Notes under the pieces: model-generated
The model's input: only the letters and a program-made list of their open reading frames with translations
What the model was told of the DNA's origin: nothing
The model's database searches: none
Assembly: GCA_030041475.1 (NCBI GenBank)
Contig: JASHNU010000074.1
Coordinates: 1 to 50,527 of the forward strand
Source: Candidatus Sulfotelmatobacter sp.
GTDB taxonomy: Bacteria > Acidobacteriota > Terriglobia > Terriglobales > Acidobacteriaceae
Reading direction: 5' to 3'
DNA length: 50,527 bases
Part shown: positions 8,794 to 19,552 of the stretch, piece after piece
Layout: each line of letters starts with the position of its first letter
How positions within the stretch are numbered: the stretch's first letter is position 1
Position numbers and translations under genes: made by a program

Positions 8794-11700
8794 GTCCTTC
8801 ACGGATCTTCGTTCTCCGCCCGGTAGCGACCACGCTGCTGATGTTCGGCGTAGTTCTCGTGGGCTGGGTTGCTTTCATGCAACTGCCGGTCTCGGCCCTG
8901 CCAGAGGTCGATTACCCCACCATACAGGTCGTCACTTTCTACCCGGGAGCAGACCCTGAGGTAATGGCGTCGTCAGTGACGTCCCCGCTGGAGCGGCAAT
9001 TCGGACAGGTCCCTGGCCTCAGCCAGATGACCTCAACCAGTTCATTCGGCAGCTCAGTGATCACGCTGCAGTTCGGTCTCGATCAGAACATTGACGTCGA
9101 AGAACAGCAGGTGCAGGCGGCGATTAACTCCGCTCAGACGTACCTGCCGACCGACCTTCCCAATCCTCCCATTTACAACAAGGTGAATCCGGCGGACGCA
9201 CCCATCCTCACACTGGCTCTGAGTTCTGATTTCTTGCCGCTCTCGAAGGTCGAGGACTTGGCCGACACCTCCCTGGCGCAAAAGATCTCGCAACTGCCGG
9301 GCGTAGGGCTGGTTTCGATCAGCGGCGGGCAAAAGCCGGCTGTGCGCATTCAGGCGAATCCGACAGCGTTATCCGGCTACGGCCTGAGCCTGGAGGACCT
9401 GCGGGCAGCGCTGATCCAGGCCAATGTGGATCAGGCCAAGGGCGTCATCGACGGATCGCGGCAGTCCTACACCATCGGCGCCAACGACCAGCTCTTTTCC
9501 GCTGATCAGTACAAGCCGATTGTCATAGCCTATCGCAACAGCGCACCAGTGCGGGTGAGTGACGTCGCCAACGTCATCGACGGCACGGAGAACAACAAAC
9601 TGGCGGCGTGGATGAACCTGAGCCCGGCGGTGATTGTCAACATTCAGCGGCAGCCAGGCGCCAACATCATCAGCGTGGTCGATCGCATCAAGAAGATTCT
9701 GCCGCAGTTGCAGGCTTCGCTGCCCCAAACGGTGAAAGTAACCATTCTGACCGACCGTACCACCACCATCCGCGCTTCGGTCAAGGACGTCGAGTTCGAA
9801 TTAATGCTGGCCATTGCCCTGGTGGTGATGGTGGTCTTCCTGTTCCTGCGGAATCTTTCCGCCACCGTGATTCCGAGCGTCGCGGTACCGCTCTCGCTGA
9901 TCGGCACGTTCGGCGTGATGTACCTGCTGGGCTACAGCCTGAACAACCTAACGCTGATGGCGCTCACCATCTCGACTGGATTTGTCGTAGATGACGCGAT
10001 CGTCATGATCGAAAACATCGATCGCTTCCTCGAGGCGGGCGACTCGCCGCTCGAGGCGGCGCTGAAAGGTTCCAGCCAGATAGGGTTTACCATCATTTCG
10101 CTGACGGTGTCGCTTATCGCAGTGCTGATTCCGCTTTTGTTTATGGGCGATATCGTGGGACGTCTGTTCCGCGAGTTCGCAGTCACTCTGGCCGTGACCA
10201 TTCTGGTCTCGGCTGGAGTCTCGCTCTCACTCACTCCGATGATGTGCGCCAAGCTCCTGAAACCCCAGAAAGAGGGCCACAGAGGCCGCTTCTACGACCT
10301 AACTGAGGATTATTACCACCGGATCATCGCGTTCTATGGGCGAACGGTGAAGTGGGTGTTGAAGCACCAGACCGCGACCCTGCTGGTTACGTTCAGCACG
10401 CTGGTATTGACCCTGGCGTTGTACGTGATCTGCCCCAAGGGATTTTTTCCAGTGCAGGACACAGGCGTGATCCTGGGAATTTCCGAGGCCCCCGATGACG
10501 TTTCCTTCGACGCGATGTCGCAGCGGCAACAGGAGCTGGCAAAAATCATTCTGCAGGACAAGGACGTCGACAGCCTCTCATCGTTCATCGGCATTGATGG
10601 CACAAACACAACGCCGAATGCCGGGCGCATCCAGATCAATCTGAAGCCGCGCGACGAGCGCGCCGACGATGCCTCGGCGATTATCCGTCGGCTGCAGCCG
10701 CAGCTAGCGAAGGTGGAGGGTATTACGCTCTACATGCAGCCCGTGCAGGATCTGACGGTGGAAGACCGGGTCAGCCGTACCGAGTTCCAGTACTCGATCG
10801 AAGACGCCGACGCGCAGGAGTTAGCCCAGTGGACCCCGAAGCTGGTGGCCAAGCTGCAGACATTGCCCGAGTTACGCGACGTAGCCACCGATCAGTTAAA
10901 CAACGGGCTGAGGACCAACGTCGTCATCGACCGCGACACCGCATCGCGGCTCGGGATATTTCCGCAAGCCATCGACAACACTCTATATGACGCTTTCGGT
11001 CAGCGCCTGGTCTCCACCATTTTCACGCAGTTGAACCAGTACCACGTTGTGCTGGAGGTTCTGCCCGGTTTTTCGCAGACGCCGGATGAACTGAAGGACA
11101 TCTATATCCGACCCAGCGTCAGCTCAGCCAACACCGGTGCCCCGACGGCGAACGGCACGAGCGTGACGACAAGTGGTGCTCCGGTTCCGATTTCAACATT
11201 CACCCGGATGCAGTCCAGTAGCGCGTCGCTGTCTGTCAATCATCAGGGACAATTCCCTGTCGTGACTCTCTCGTTCAACCTTGCGCCGGGCGGGTCCCTT
11301 GGCGATGCCACCAAGGCCATCCAGCAGGCGGAAAAAGACATCCAGTTGCCACCCAGCATTCACGCGGCATTCCAGGGAACAGCGGCCGCATTTCAGAATT
11401 CGCTGGCCTCGGAACCTTACCTGATTCTGGCGGCGGTGATCACGGTCTACATCGTTCTTGGTGTGCTGTACGAGAGCTATATCCACCCGGTCACGATTCT
11501 TTCGACCCTTCCTTCCGCAGGTGTAGGCGCGATTCTGGCGCTCATGCTCACGGGCAACGACCTCACCGTCGTGGCGTTGATCGGCATCATTCTTCTGATC
11601 GGCATCGTGAAGAAGAACGCCATCATGATGATCGACTTTGCGCTCGAGGCCGAGCGCGAGGAACACAAGCCGCCCGAAGAAGCGATCTACCAGGCATGCT

Positions 11701-11954
11701 TGTTACGATTCCGGCCCATCATGATGACGACGATGGCGGCGCTTCTCGGCGGCTTGCCCCTCGCGCTTGGGTCGGGAACTGGAGCGGAATTGCGCCGCCC
11801 ACTGGGCATCACGATTGTGGGCGGGCTGCTGTTGAGCCAGCTGCTCACGCTTTACACGACCCCGGTGGTGTACTTGTGGTTTGACCGGTTGGCGCAGAGG
11901 TTTGCCCGCTACCGGATCGGCAATCCGATCCCGCACGAGGCGATGTCGGATTAG
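8790..11954 (+). CDS. RND efflux permease 1 (MdtB-type)
   Basis: A 1054-residue inner-membrane proton/drug antiporter subunit of the HAE1/MdtB group. It shows the RND layout: TM1 at the N-terminus ([19 protein letters not shown]), a periplasmic porter loop, six clustered helices, a second porter loop and a final helix set. The proton-relay aspartates are D401-D402 in [17 protein letters not shown] in TM4. The TM10-11 signature is [14 protein letters not shown], and [20 protein letters not shown] is near the end. It overlaps the adaptor gene by four bases and is followed 10 bases later by a second, different permease. This suggests a mixed permease trimer as known for MdtB2C. Confidence 0.93.
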   Translation: MSPSRIFVLRPVATTLLMFGVVLVGWVAFMQLPVSALPEVDYPTIQVVTFYPGADPEVMASSVTSPLERQFGQVPGLSQMTSTSSFGSSVITLQFGLDQNIDVEEQQVQAAINSAQTYLPTDLPNPPIYNKVNPADAPILTLALSSDFLPLSKVEDLADTSLAQKISQLPGVGLVSISGGQKPAVRIQANPTALSGYGLSLEDLRAALIQANVDQAKGVIDGSRQSYTIGANDQLFSADQYKPIVIAYRNSAPVRVSDVANVIDGTENNKLAAWMNLSPAVIVNIQRQPGANIISVVDRIKKILPQLQASLPQTVKVTILTDRTTTIRASVKDVEFELMLAIALVVMVVFLFLRNLSATVIPSVAVPLSLIGTFGVMYLLGYSLNNLTLMALTISTGFVVDDAIVMIENIDRFLEAGDSPLEAALKGSSQIGFTIISLTVSLIAVLIPLLFMGDIVGRLFREFAVTLAVTILVSAGVSLSLTPMMCAKLLKPQKEGHRGRFYDLTEDYYHRIIAFYGRTVKWVLKHQTATLLVTFSTLVLTLALYVICPKGFFPVQDTGVILGISEAPDDVSFDAMSQRQQELAKIILQDKDVDSLSSFIGIDGTNTTPNAGRIQINLKPRDERADDASAIIRRLQPQLAKVEGITLYMQPVQDLTVEDRVSRTEFQYSIEDADAQELAQWTPKLVAKLQTLPELRDVATDQLNNGLRTNVVIDRDTASRLGIFPQAIDNTLYDAFGQRLVSTIFTQLNQYHVVLEVLPGFSQTPDELKDIYIRPSVSSANTGAPTANGTSVTTSGAPVPISTFTRMQSSSASLSVNHQGQFPVVTLSFNLAPGGSLGDATKAIQQAEKDIQLPPSIHAAFQGTAAAFQNSLASEPYLILAAVITVYIVLGVLYESYIHPVTILSTLPSAGVGAILALMLTGNDLTVVALIGIILLIGIVKKNAIMMIDFALEAEREEHKPPEEAIYQACLLRFRPIMMTTMAALLGGLPLALGSGTGAELRRPLGITIVGGLLLSQLLTLYTTPVVYLWFDRLAQRFARYRIGNPIPHEAMSD

Positions 11955-11964
11955 ACCTAGACCA

Positions 11965-14900
11965 ATGAGCATCTCGGCCCCATTTATCAAGCGCCCGATT
12001 GGCACGTCGCTGCTGGCGGCGGCACTGGTGATGTCGGGCATTCTCGCGTTTAAGTTTCTGCCGGTTGCCTCCCTGCCCCGAGTTGATTTCCCGGTGATCA
12101 GCGTTGGAGCCCAACTGCCCGGTGCAGATCCTCAAACCATGGCGTCGGCCGTGGCTACGCCGCTGGAGCGCCAGTTCGGACGCATTGCCGCCATCAACCA
12201 GATGACTTCTTCCAGTCAGCTGGGCTCCAGCAGCATCGCAATGCAATTTGACCTGAACCGCAATATTGATGCCGCAGCACGCGACGTGCAAGCGGCGATC
12301 AATGCTGCCCGAGGCCAGTTGCCGGCTAACCTGCCGAGTAATCCGACTTACCGCAAGGTGAATCCGTCCGATTCTCCAATTCTGATTCTGGCTTTGTCGT
12401 CGGACACAGTTCCGGTGCCGCAGATGTACGACGTCGCCGACTCCATTCTTTCCCAGAAACTGGCGCAAGTCGATGGAGTTGGGCAGGTCTTCGTTTGGGG
12501 GTCCGCGCAGCCGGCGGTGCGAGTCGAGGTAAATCCCATGCTGCTGAACAAGCTCGGGGTTGGCCTGGACACAGTTCGCAACGCTCTGAATGCGGTCAAT
12601 TCGAATACGGCCAAGGGACAGGTTTCCAACGCCACAAGATCCCTTTCTTTTAGCGACAACGATCAACTGTTCACTGCCGATCAATACCGGCCGCTCATCG
12701 TCTCCTATAACAATGGCGGCGCGGTGAGGGTCGAAGACGTGGCCGAAGTCGAGGACGACGTTGCTGACGTGCGCAACATCGGCCTGGCCAATGGCAAACC
12801 TGGCATCCTTATCCCGATTTTTCGTCAGCCCAGTGCCAACATCATCGACACGGTAGACCGTGTGCGCGCGATCCTGCCGTACCTGCAGTCTTCGATTTCC
12901 CCGGCTATTAATTTAACTGTGGCGTTGGATCGCACTGTGACGGTGCGCGCATCAGTGAAAGATATCGAAACGACCCTGCTGATTTCTATCTTCCTCGTCA
13001 TCATGGTCGTATTCATGTTTCTACGGACGGTGCGCGCCACAATCATTCCCAGCGTGGCTGTGCCCATGTCGCTGATCGGGACCTTCGGGGGGATGTTTTT
13101 GCTGGGATATAGCCTGGACAATCTTTCGCTAATGGCTCTGGCCATTTCAACCGGCTTCGTTGTGGACGACGCCATTGTGGTGCTTGAGAACATTACCCGT
13201 TACATAGAACACGGCATGGATGCGGTGAAGGCGACTTTCAAGGGCGCGGCCGAGATTGGTTTTACCGTGGTCTCGATGAGCACGTCGCTGGTCGCCGTGT
13301 TTATTCCGTTGTTATTAATGGGAGGAATCGTCGGAAGACTGTTCCGCGAGTTTGCCGTCACCCTGAGTGTGGCCATTGGCGTGTCTCTTTTAGTTTCACT
13401 TACCGTGACTCCGACGATGTGTGCCAAGTTCTTGCGTGCCAGTAAGGACGAGAAACACAACCTGTTTTATCGCACAAGCGAAAGGCTTTTTAACGGGATG
13501 CTCGCGGTTTACACTCACTCGCTGCGGTGGGTACTGCGGCACCAGCCGCTTACGCTCACGGTGACCATCCTCGTAGCTTGTCTTAGCGTGTTTCTTTATA
13601 TCAAAGTCCCCAAGGGATTCTTCCCGCAGCAAGACACGTCACGAATCGGAGGGTCGGTCGTGGCGGCGGAGGACACGTCTTTTCAGTCTATGAGCCACAA
13701 GATGCACCAGTATGTGGAGATTGTCATGAAGGACCCGGCTGTGGACACGGTCGTCGGGTTCGCCGGCGGCGGCTCGCCTTTGAATCAGGGCCGTTTCTTC
13801 ATCATGCTGAAGCCGCAGGAGCAGCGGGGCACCTGCAGGAAACAGCACTTCTGGGAAGCCTGCAAGTATGCGACCGCCGATGACGTGATCAATCGTTTGC
13901 GTGGGAAACTTGCGGTGGTGCCGGGGGCAACCCTGATCATGCAATCGTACCAGGACCTGACGATCGGCGGCAGATACGGCAACGCCCAGTATCAATACAC
14001 CTTGCAGAGCTCAAATCTGGCGGACTTGAACAACTGGGCGCCGCGTCTGCTGGAGAAATTGAAAGCGTTGCCCGAATTGCGCGATCAAAACTCGGACCAG
14101 CAGGACAAGGGATTGCAAGCCCAGCTGGTCATTGATCGCGACACAGCCAGCCGCATGGGCATTACTGCAGAAACGCTGGACAACGCCCTTTACGACGCTT
14201 TCGGACAGCGGCAAGTCTCCACCATGTACCGGCCGCTGAACCAGTATCACGTGGTCATGGAAGTTGCGCCACAGTTCCAGCAGACTCCCGAAGCCCTGCA
14301 GAATATCTATTTGCGCTCGACCGCGGGAACGCCGATTCCTCTGTCGGCGTTCACGCACTACGAGCCGTCGAACACGCCATTGGCAGTGAATCACCAGGGG
14401 CAGGTGCCTTCTGTTACCATCTCCTTCAATCTCGCGCCTGGAGTTTCGCTGGGTCAGGCGACCCAGGCGATTCAAAACACCCAGGCCGCAATCGGGCTGC
14501 CCACAACGATTCAGGCCAGTTTTCAGGGAACGGCAGCCGCATTTCAGGATTCGCTGTCGAGCGAGCCGATCCTCATCCTGACGGCCCTGATCGCGGTCTA
14601 CATCGTACTGGGCATGCTGTATGAGAGCTACATCCATCCCATTACGATTCTCTCGACCTTGCCGTCAGCCGGCGTGGGAGCGCTGCTGGCGCTGCTGTTG
14701 ACGCACAACGAACTGAACGTGATCGGAACCATCGGTATCATTTTGCTGATCGGATTGGTGAAGAAAAACGCCATCATGATGATTGACGTCGCCCTCGATG
14801 TGGAGCGCACCCAGGGCAAGAAATCGGAAGAAGCAATTTATGACGCCTGCCTGCTGCGCTTCCGCCCCATCATGATGACCACGATGGCGGCGCTGCTGGG

Positions 14901-15126
14901 CGGGCTGCCTCTGGCGCTGGGTCATGGAACCGGCTCGGAACTTCACCGGCCTCTCGGCATCACGATTGTCGGAGGACTGATTGTGAGCCAGGCGTTGACG
15001 CTGTTCACCACGCCCGTGGTCTACATCTACCTCGACCGGCTGCGGCTGGCGCTGCGGGGTGGTCACGACGAAGCTCTGCCCGACACTTCGTCTCCGGCAA
15101 CTCCGCGTCCGAGCCCCGCGCACTGA
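11965..15126 (+). CDS. RND efflux permease 2 (MdtC-type)
   Basis: A 1053-residue RND permease paralogous to its upstream neighbour. ATG 11965 (MSISAPFIKRPIGTSLL) is the typical N-terminus; an earlier in-frame start would overlap the previous gene and add a basic non-family tail. The proton-relay pair is D401-D402 in [16 protein letters not shown], with [18 protein letters not shown] and [20 protein letters not shown] near the C-terminus. The porter region contains C624 and C633 nine residues apart (around GTCRKQHFWEACKY), a feature absent from the neighbouring permease. No TolC-type channel gene follows; 301 gene-free bases come next. Confidence 0.93.
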   Translation: MSISAPFIKRPIGTSLLAAALVMSGILAFKFLPVASLPRVDFPVISVGAQLPGADPQTMASAVATPLERQFGRIAAINQMTSSSQLGSSSIAMQFDLNRNIDAAARDVQAAINAARGQLPANLPSNPTYRKVNPSDSPILILALSSDTVPVPQMYDVADSILSQKLAQVDGVGQVFVWGSAQPAVRVEVNPMLLNKLGVGLDTVRNALNAVNSNTAKGQVSNATRSLSFSDNDQLFTADQYRPLIVSYNNGGAVRVEDVAEVEDDVADVRNIGLANGKPGILIPIFRQPSANIIDTVDRVRAILPYLQSSISPAINLTVALDRTVTVRASVKDIETTLLISIFLVIMVVFMFLRTVRATIIPSVAVPMSLIGTFGGMFLLGYSLDNLSLMALAISTGFVVDDAIVVLENITRYIEHGMDAVKATFKGAAEIGFTVVSMSTSLVAVFIPLLLMGGIVGRLFREFAVTLSVAIGVSLLVSLTVTPTMCAKFLRASKDEKHNLFYRTSERLFNGMLAVYTHSLRWVLRHQPLTLTVTILVACLSVFLYIKVPKGFFPQQDTSRIGGSVVAAEDTSFQSMSHKMHQYVEIVMKDPAVDTVVGFAGGGSPLNQGRFFIMLKPQEQRGTCRKQHFWEACKYATADDVINRLRGKLAVVPGATLIMQSYQDLTIGGRYGNAQYQYTLQSSNLADLNNWAPRLLEKLKALPELRDQNSDQQDKGLQAQLVIDRDTASRMGITAETLDNALYDAFGQRQVSTMYRPLNQYHVVMEVAPQFQQTPEALQNIYLRSTAGTPIPLSAFTHYEPSNTPLAVNHQGQVPSVTISFNLAPGVSLGQATQAIQNTQAAIGLPTTIQASFQGTAAAFQDSLSSEPILILTALIAVYIVLGMLYESYIHPITILSTLPSAGVGALLALLLTHNELNVIGTIGIILLIGLVKKNAIMMIDVALDVERTQGKKSEEAIYDACLLRFRPIMMTTMAALLGGLPLALGHGTGSELHRPLGITIVGGLIVSQALTLFTTPVVYIYLDRLRLALRGGHDEALPDTSSPATPRPSPAH

Positions 15127-15427
15127 CCGAGCGCGCATGCAGCACGTGGCACCGGCAATACGCTAAGATGCTGGTTCGCCAGGATGACGAACAGCAAGAT
15201 GACGAGCACTCACATGCTGGTGCAACCTCGCCGGAACGATCCGGCATCGCACCTGACGAACTGGGCTCGCGAAAGAGTTGCTACGGCAGGCTGCGCAAAA
15301 TGGCGCTTCTCCCGTATGATAGTGGGCACCACCGGTACCGTTTGAGAGCCATACTTCCTCCCGGAAATTGAGCGGGCAGGCTGGTGTGTACCCAATACTT
15401 TTCGAAATGTTCTTTCAGGAGTTACGG
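15127..15427. other. Gene-free spacer
   Basis: No supported gene was seen. A TATGAT hexamer near 15316 could be a -10 box for the following lipoprotein gene, but no good -35 is present. The stretch just before 15428 holds the ribosome site of that gene (AGGAG, 15417-15421). Confidence 0.4.
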
Positions 15428-16558
15428 ATGCTAAAGAAAGCAGCGGCCATGTTGCTGGTTTGCACCGGCATGGCCACCTGGCTCAGTTGTGGAAAGACTT
15501 CCAACGGTTACGTTTATGCGACCATCCCTGAGCCGAGTCAGATTGCGATTTATCGCGAAGATCCCGCCTCGGGCGTGCTCACGGCGCTGCCGGGGAGCCC
15601 GTTCGCGGGAGGACCGGGGGTTATCGCGATAGCGGTCCATCCATCCAAACAGTTCTTGTACACCGCGAACTCAAGCCAGAGTGACTTGTCGTTGTTTAGC
15701 ATCGCGAGCGATGGCACGCTGAATGAAGTCACTCCGCGCACGCCGGTCGTCGGCATACCGATCTTCCTGGCGATGGATCCGGCGGGAAGTTACCTGTATG
15801 TCGGCTGCGACGGACCGAGCAGCGTGCAGGTTTTTGCCATCAGCACCTCGAGTAATTCACTCGGCCAGCTCACTCCGCTCGAAAATGGCAATGGCCAGCC
15901 CTACCCGCCGACCCAGATTGGAACTGCGCCGCTGGGCATGGCGATCACGCCTTCAGGAGGGTTTCTCTACATCACCGGCACCAGTTCATCCTCCGCCCAG
16001 CCCGGAATTGTGCAGGCTTTCAGCCTGAGCGCCGGGGTTCTGACTCCTGTCACGGGTTCACCTTTCACCACGGGGAGGGCTCCAAGCGGGATCGCAATTT
16101 CTCCCAACGGATATTTCCTCTATGTAGCCAATACCAACGATAATACAATCTCGGAATTTTCCATCGAGGCCTCCGGTCAGTCCCTTCCGGCCGGCTCGCT
16201 GACTGAGCTGGAGGGATCTCCAGTCGGCGAGACATACCAGGGTCCGCTGGCGCTGCTGGTGGACAACACCGGCAATTACTTGTATGTCGCGAACAAAACC
16301 TCGGGAAACGTAGCTGGCTACAGCATCAGTTCCGGCGGAACAATCCTGGTTCTACCCAACTCGCCTTTTGGAGCGGGGGGCAATCCGGGCTTTCTCGCCA
16401 TCGACCCCAGCGGGGATTTTCTCTTTGTAGGCACCCAGGGCGGAAATCCGCAGGTACAGTCATTCTCCTTATCCACGAGTACTGGGACTCTCGTTTCGGT
16501 GGCCAATTTTGGTGTGGGAGGCAACAGCGCCCCGACTGCGATTGCGGTCGTGCATTAG
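15428..16558 (+). CDS. Beta-propeller (YVTN/lactonase-like) lipoprotein
   Basis: A 376-residue secreted lipoprotein. ATG 15428 is chosen because AGGAG sits six bases upstream and because it gives a clean lipoprotein signal: MLKKAAAMLLVCTGMATWLSC, where the cysteine after WLS would be lipidated. The body is a series of blades with repeating phrases such as GSPFAGGPGVIAIAVHPSKQFLYTAN, PFTTGRAPSGIAISPNGYFLYVAN and NPGFLAIDPSGDFLFVG. This is the lactonase/YncE-type propeller fold, common in large paralog sets in acidobacteria. Whether it is enzymatic or a binding scaffold cannot be told, and no conserved lactonase metal site was identified. It is probably transcribed alone or with the polyketide trio 145 bases downstream. 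Confidence 0.8.
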   Translation: MLKKAAAMLLVCTGMATWLSCGKTSNGYVYATIPEPSQIAIYREDPASGVLTALPGSPFAGGPGVIAIAVHPSKQFLYTANSSQSDLSLFSIASDGTLNEVTPRTPVVGIPIFLAMDPAGSYLYVGCDGPSSVQVFAISTSSNSLGQLTPLENGNGQPYPPTQIGTAPLGMAITPSGGFLYITGTSSSSAQPGIVQAFSLSAGVLTPVTGSPFTTGRAPSGIAISPNGYFLYVANTNDNTISEFSIEASGQSLPAGSLTELEGSPVGETYQGPLALLVDNTGNYLYVANKTSGNVAGYSISSGGTILVLPNSPFGAGGNPGFLAIDPSGDFLFVGTQGGNPQVQSFSLSTSTGTLVSVANFGVGGNSAPTAIAVVH

Positions 16559-16703
16559 TTCGAATTTAACAAGCGCATGACAATTCGCGGCGCTGGCCAC
16601 GGGAGAATAGTTCTGGCGACACGGAAACCGGCGTGAACTGCGGCCTTCGCTGACGCATCGAAACGGCGACGCTGTCGAGCGAGCGCCGCAATCAAGTGAA
16701 CCT

Positions 16704-17753
16704 ATGAGAATCGCCAGCGCAGCCAGCGCCTTCCCCAAGCATTACTATTCGCAGAAATTCCTGCTGGAACAACTTCAGGAATACTGGGGCGACCGGCTAC
16801 CGAATCCGCAAGTGCTGGCGCGGTTGCATCGCAACGTCGCCGTGGAAGGACGCCATCTCGCGTTGCCCACCGAGAAGTATTACGACATCGCGACCTGGGG
16901 CCAGGCTAACGATCTCTGGATCGAGGTGGCGCAGGAACTGGGCGAACAGGCGCTGTGCTGCGCTCTGCATCATGCCGGAGTGGAGACGGGTGATTTGAGA
17001 GCGCTGTTTTTTGCCTCCGTCACCGGAATTTCCAGTCCCTCCATTGATGCTTTGCTTGTGAACCGCATGGGGCTGCCGGCGAACATCCGCCGCGTGCCGA
17101 TTTTCGGGCTGGGATGTGTCGCGGGCGCCGCGGGGATTGCCAGAGCGGCTGATTACGTGCGGGCCTATCCTTCGCAGGCGGCGGCGCTCGTATCGGTGGA
17201 GTTGTGCTCGCTCACAATCCAGCGTGACGATCTTTCCGTTGCCAACCTGATTTCTTCCGGCCTCTTTGCCGATGGTTCCGCGGCCGTGATCGTGACCGGT
17301 GACGATTTGAACGCCAGCGGCCCGGCCATTTTGGCGACCCGCTCGATTTTCTATCCTGACACAGAAGAGATGATGGGATGGAAAGTCACGGAGAAGGGAT
17401 TCCGCATCACACTTTCGCCGGAAGTGCCAACGCTGATCCGCGAACACCTGGGACACGACGTAGACGCCTTCCTCACTGATCACGGTTACAAGCGCGGCGA
17501 CGTTGGAAGCTGGGTGCTACATACGGGAGGGCCCAAAGTTCTTGAGGCAACAGCAACGGCGTTGGATTTGCACAACGGTCAACTCGATGCGTCCTGGGAT
17601 TGCCTGAAAAAAGTCGGCAACCTTTCTTCGGCTTCCGTGCTGGTTGTGCTGGAAGATGTGATGAGAAACCGGCGTCCCAAGCCCGGGACATTGGGAATAC
17701 TCGCCGCGATGGGCCCGGGGTTCTGCTCCGAGCTGGTGCTGCTGGAATGGTGA
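16704..17753 (+). CDS. Type III polyketide synthase (chalcone synthase fold)
   Basis: A 349-residue homodimeric condensing enzyme that would extend an acyl-CoA with malonyl-CoA units to alkylpyrones or alkylresorcinols. The catalytic triad is complete: C138 in FGLGCVAGAAG, H273 in VLHTGGPKVL and N306 in KKVGNLSSASVL. The C-terminal loop reads AAMGPGFCSELVLLEW, close to the GPG signature of the superfamily. The length is typical of bacterial enzymes of the PKS10/PKS11/BpsA type. The stop codon overlaps the start of the FAD oxidoreductase (ATGGTGA), so the two are translationally coupled. The starter unit and product cannot be deduced. Confidence 0.92.
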   Translation: MRIASAASAFPKHYYSQKFLLEQLQEYWGDRLPNPQVLARLHRNVAVEGRHLALPTEKYYDIATWGQANDLWIEVAQELGEQALCCALHHAGVETGDLRALFFASVTGISSPSIDALLVNRMGLPANIRRVPIFGLGCVAGAAGIARAADYVRAYPSQAAALVSVELCSLTIQRDDLSVANLISSGLFADGSAAVIVTGDDLNASGPAILATRSIFYPDTEEMMGWKVTEKGFRITLSPEVPTLIREHLGHDVDAFLTDHGYKRGDVGSWVLHTGGPKVLEATATALDLHNGQLDASWDCLKKVGNLSSASVLVVLEDVMRNRRPKPGTLGILAAMGPGFCSELVLLEW

Positions 17754-18931
17754 AGGCGCCAAAGAAAAAGCAAGAGCATATTCACGAGCAAAGGATGACC
17801 GCATCTGAGATGACGCTTGCCCTGCCCAGCGCAACGGATGTTTTTGTAGTCGGCGGCGGTCCCGCGGGTCTTGCGGCCGCGATAGCAGCGCGGCAGCGCG
17901 GCTTTGACGTGATTGTTGCCGATGGCATGCAGCCGCCCATCGACAAAGCCTGCGGCGAAGGCCTGATGCCCGACGCTCTCGAGGCGCTCGCTCAGCTGGG
18001 CATCCGCCTTCCTTCCGGTGAGGCACATCCATTTTGCAGAATTCGTTTTCTAAGCTCGTCCCTGGCAGCGGATGCCGAGTTCCCGTTTCGTGGCTGTGGT
18101 CTTGCTCTGCGCCGCACATCTCTCCACCGCATCCTGATGGAGCACGCGGCGCGGCTGGGCACAACTTTCCTGTGGCGGACTGCGGTCACCGGCATTAGCC
18201 AGGAAGGAGTTCGCCTCGGCCAGCGTTTTGTGCGCGCACGCTGGATCATCGGCGCAGATGGCGCCAACTCGCGCGTGCGGCGGTGGGCCGGCATGAATGC
18301 AGGTCCGCGTCCGCGCCTGCGTTACGCCTTTCGCCGCCATTACCGCGTCACTCCGTGGACCGACCACATGGAAGTGTATTGGGGCGCGCACTGCCAGGGT
18401 TATGCCACCGCCGTGAGCGCTGACCAGGTTTGCGTCGCGCTGGCCTCGCACGATTCTGCGCTGCGACTGGAGACGGGACTCGAAGCGCTGCCGGGATTGA
18501 GTGCGCGCTTGCGTGGCGCGGAAACCGTCTCCACGGAAAGAGGCGCGCTGACGGGCAACCGCAGATTTGCGCGCATCTGGCGCGGCAATGTTGCCCTGAT
18601 TGGAGACGCCTCCGGAACTGTCGATGCCATTACCGGCGAAGGCATGGGGCTGGCGTTTCGTCAGGCGGTAGCATTGGCGAAGTGCCTGCACTGGGGCGAG
18701 CTGTCGAATTATCAGTCAGAGCATCGCCGGCTCATGTTGCGCCCGTGGTGGATGGCGCGGCTGATGCTCACTCTCGACGGCCGGTCTGCGCTGCAGCAGC
18801 GAACGCTGCAGGTCTTCCAAAAACATCCGGAAGTTTTCCGGCGGTTCGTAGCTCTTCATGTGGGCGCTTTGCCGCCGACTCGCGTGGTCCGGGACGGCCT
18901 GACTCTGGGATGGGGCCTATTGACCGCGTGA
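17747..18931 (+). CDS. FAD-dependent oxidoreductase (geranylgeranyl reductase/hydroxylase type)
   Basis: A 394-residue flavoprotein of the FixC/UbiH-like superfamily. The Rossmann dinucleotide motif is VVGGGPAGLAAAIAARQRG (residues 34-52), the middle DG motif is WIIGADGANSRVRRW, and the C-terminal FAD motif is VALIGDASGTVDAITGEG (about residue 285). The start is taken at ATG 17747, which overlaps the stop of the polyketide synthase gene; ATG 17795 is an alternative but has little room for a ribosome site. Its placement suggests that it oxidises, hydroxylates or reduces the polyketide product. The YceI gene follows after two bases. Confidence 0.88.
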   Translation: MVKAPKKKQEHIHEQRMTASEMTLALPSATDVFVVGGGPAGLAAAIAARQRGFDVIVADGMQPPIDKACGEGLMPDALEALAQLGIRLPSGEAHPFCRIRFLSSSLAADAEFPFRGCGLALRRTSLHRILMEHAARLGTTFLWRTAVTGISQEGVRLGQRFVRARWIIGADGANSRVRRWAGMNAGPRPRLRYAFRRHYRVTPWTDHMEVYWGAHCQGYATAVSADQVCVALASHDSALRLETGLEALPGLSARLRGAETVSTERGALTGNRRFARIWRGNVALIGDASGTVDAITGEGMGLAFRQAVALAKCLHWGELSNYQSEHRRLMLRPWWMARLMLTLDGRSALQQRTLQVFQKHPEVFRRFVALHVGALPPTRVVRDGLTLGWGLLTA

Positions 18932-18933
18932 AC

Positions 18934-19533
18934 ATGACCAAGTCCCTCCGACCGCTGCCCTTCATCGTTCTTCTTATTATCGCCGGCTGCGCCGTGGCTC
19001 AGGCGCAACAGACCACTCTCCAGGTTGATCTCGCCAAGACAAGCGTGAGGTTTACTCTCGACGCCGCACTTCACACCGTGCACGGAACGTTCCAGGCCAA
19101 ACCCACGGCTCTGCAGTTCGATGCGGCATCGGGACGCATGTCCGGAGAGATTGTGGTCGACGCCAAAAGCGGCGAAACCGGCAACAGCATGCGCGACCGC
19201 AAGATGCACAAGGAAGTGCTGGAGAGTGAGCGCTATCCGCAAGTTTCATTTCGCCCCGATCGCGTGGAAGGGCCGGTCACCATGGGGAAATCGTCAGTGC
19301 GAGTACACGGAATGCTCACGGTTCATGGCGTTGATCGCGAGATCACAGTTCCGGCTGAGATTGAAATGGCAACAGACCACTGGTCAGCGAATGTGCATTT
19401 CACCGTTCCATACGCCAAGTGGGGAATGAAGAATCCGAGCAACTTCTTCCTGCATGTGAGCGATTCGGTAGAAATCGATTTGTCGGCCACGGGCGCGGTC
19501 TTTCAATCAGCCGCGAAAAATCCTGGGCAGTAG
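18934..19533 (+). CDS. Exported YceI-family lipid-binding protein
   Basis: A 199-residue protein with an N-terminal signal (about residues 8-25, ending near AVAQAQ; the IAGC stretch could alternatively be a lipobox) and a YceI lipocalin-like barrel. Recognisable parts are LAKTSVRFTLDAALHTVHGTF, GRMSGEIVVDAKSGETGN, MRDRKMHKEVLESERYPQVSF and LTVHGVDREITVPAE. Known YceI proteins bind polyprenyl-type lipids in the periplasm. Starting two bases after a flavoenzyme and a type III polyketide synthase, it may carry the lipid made by those enzymes; that link is inference. An in-frame ATG at 18910 would overlap the previous gene and is less likely. Confidence 0.88.
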   Translation: MTKSLRPLPFIVLLIIAGCAVAQAQQTTLQVDLAKTSVRFTLDAALHTVHGTFQAKPTALQFDAASGRMSGEIVVDAKSGETGNSMRDRKMHKEVLESERYPQVSFRPDRVEGPVTMGKSSVRVHGMLTVHGVDREITVPAEIEMATDHWSANVHFTVPYAKWGMKNPSNFFLHVSDSVEIDLSATGAVFQSAAKNPGQ

Positions 19534-19552
19534 CCTTCTTCAGCAGCCTGTG

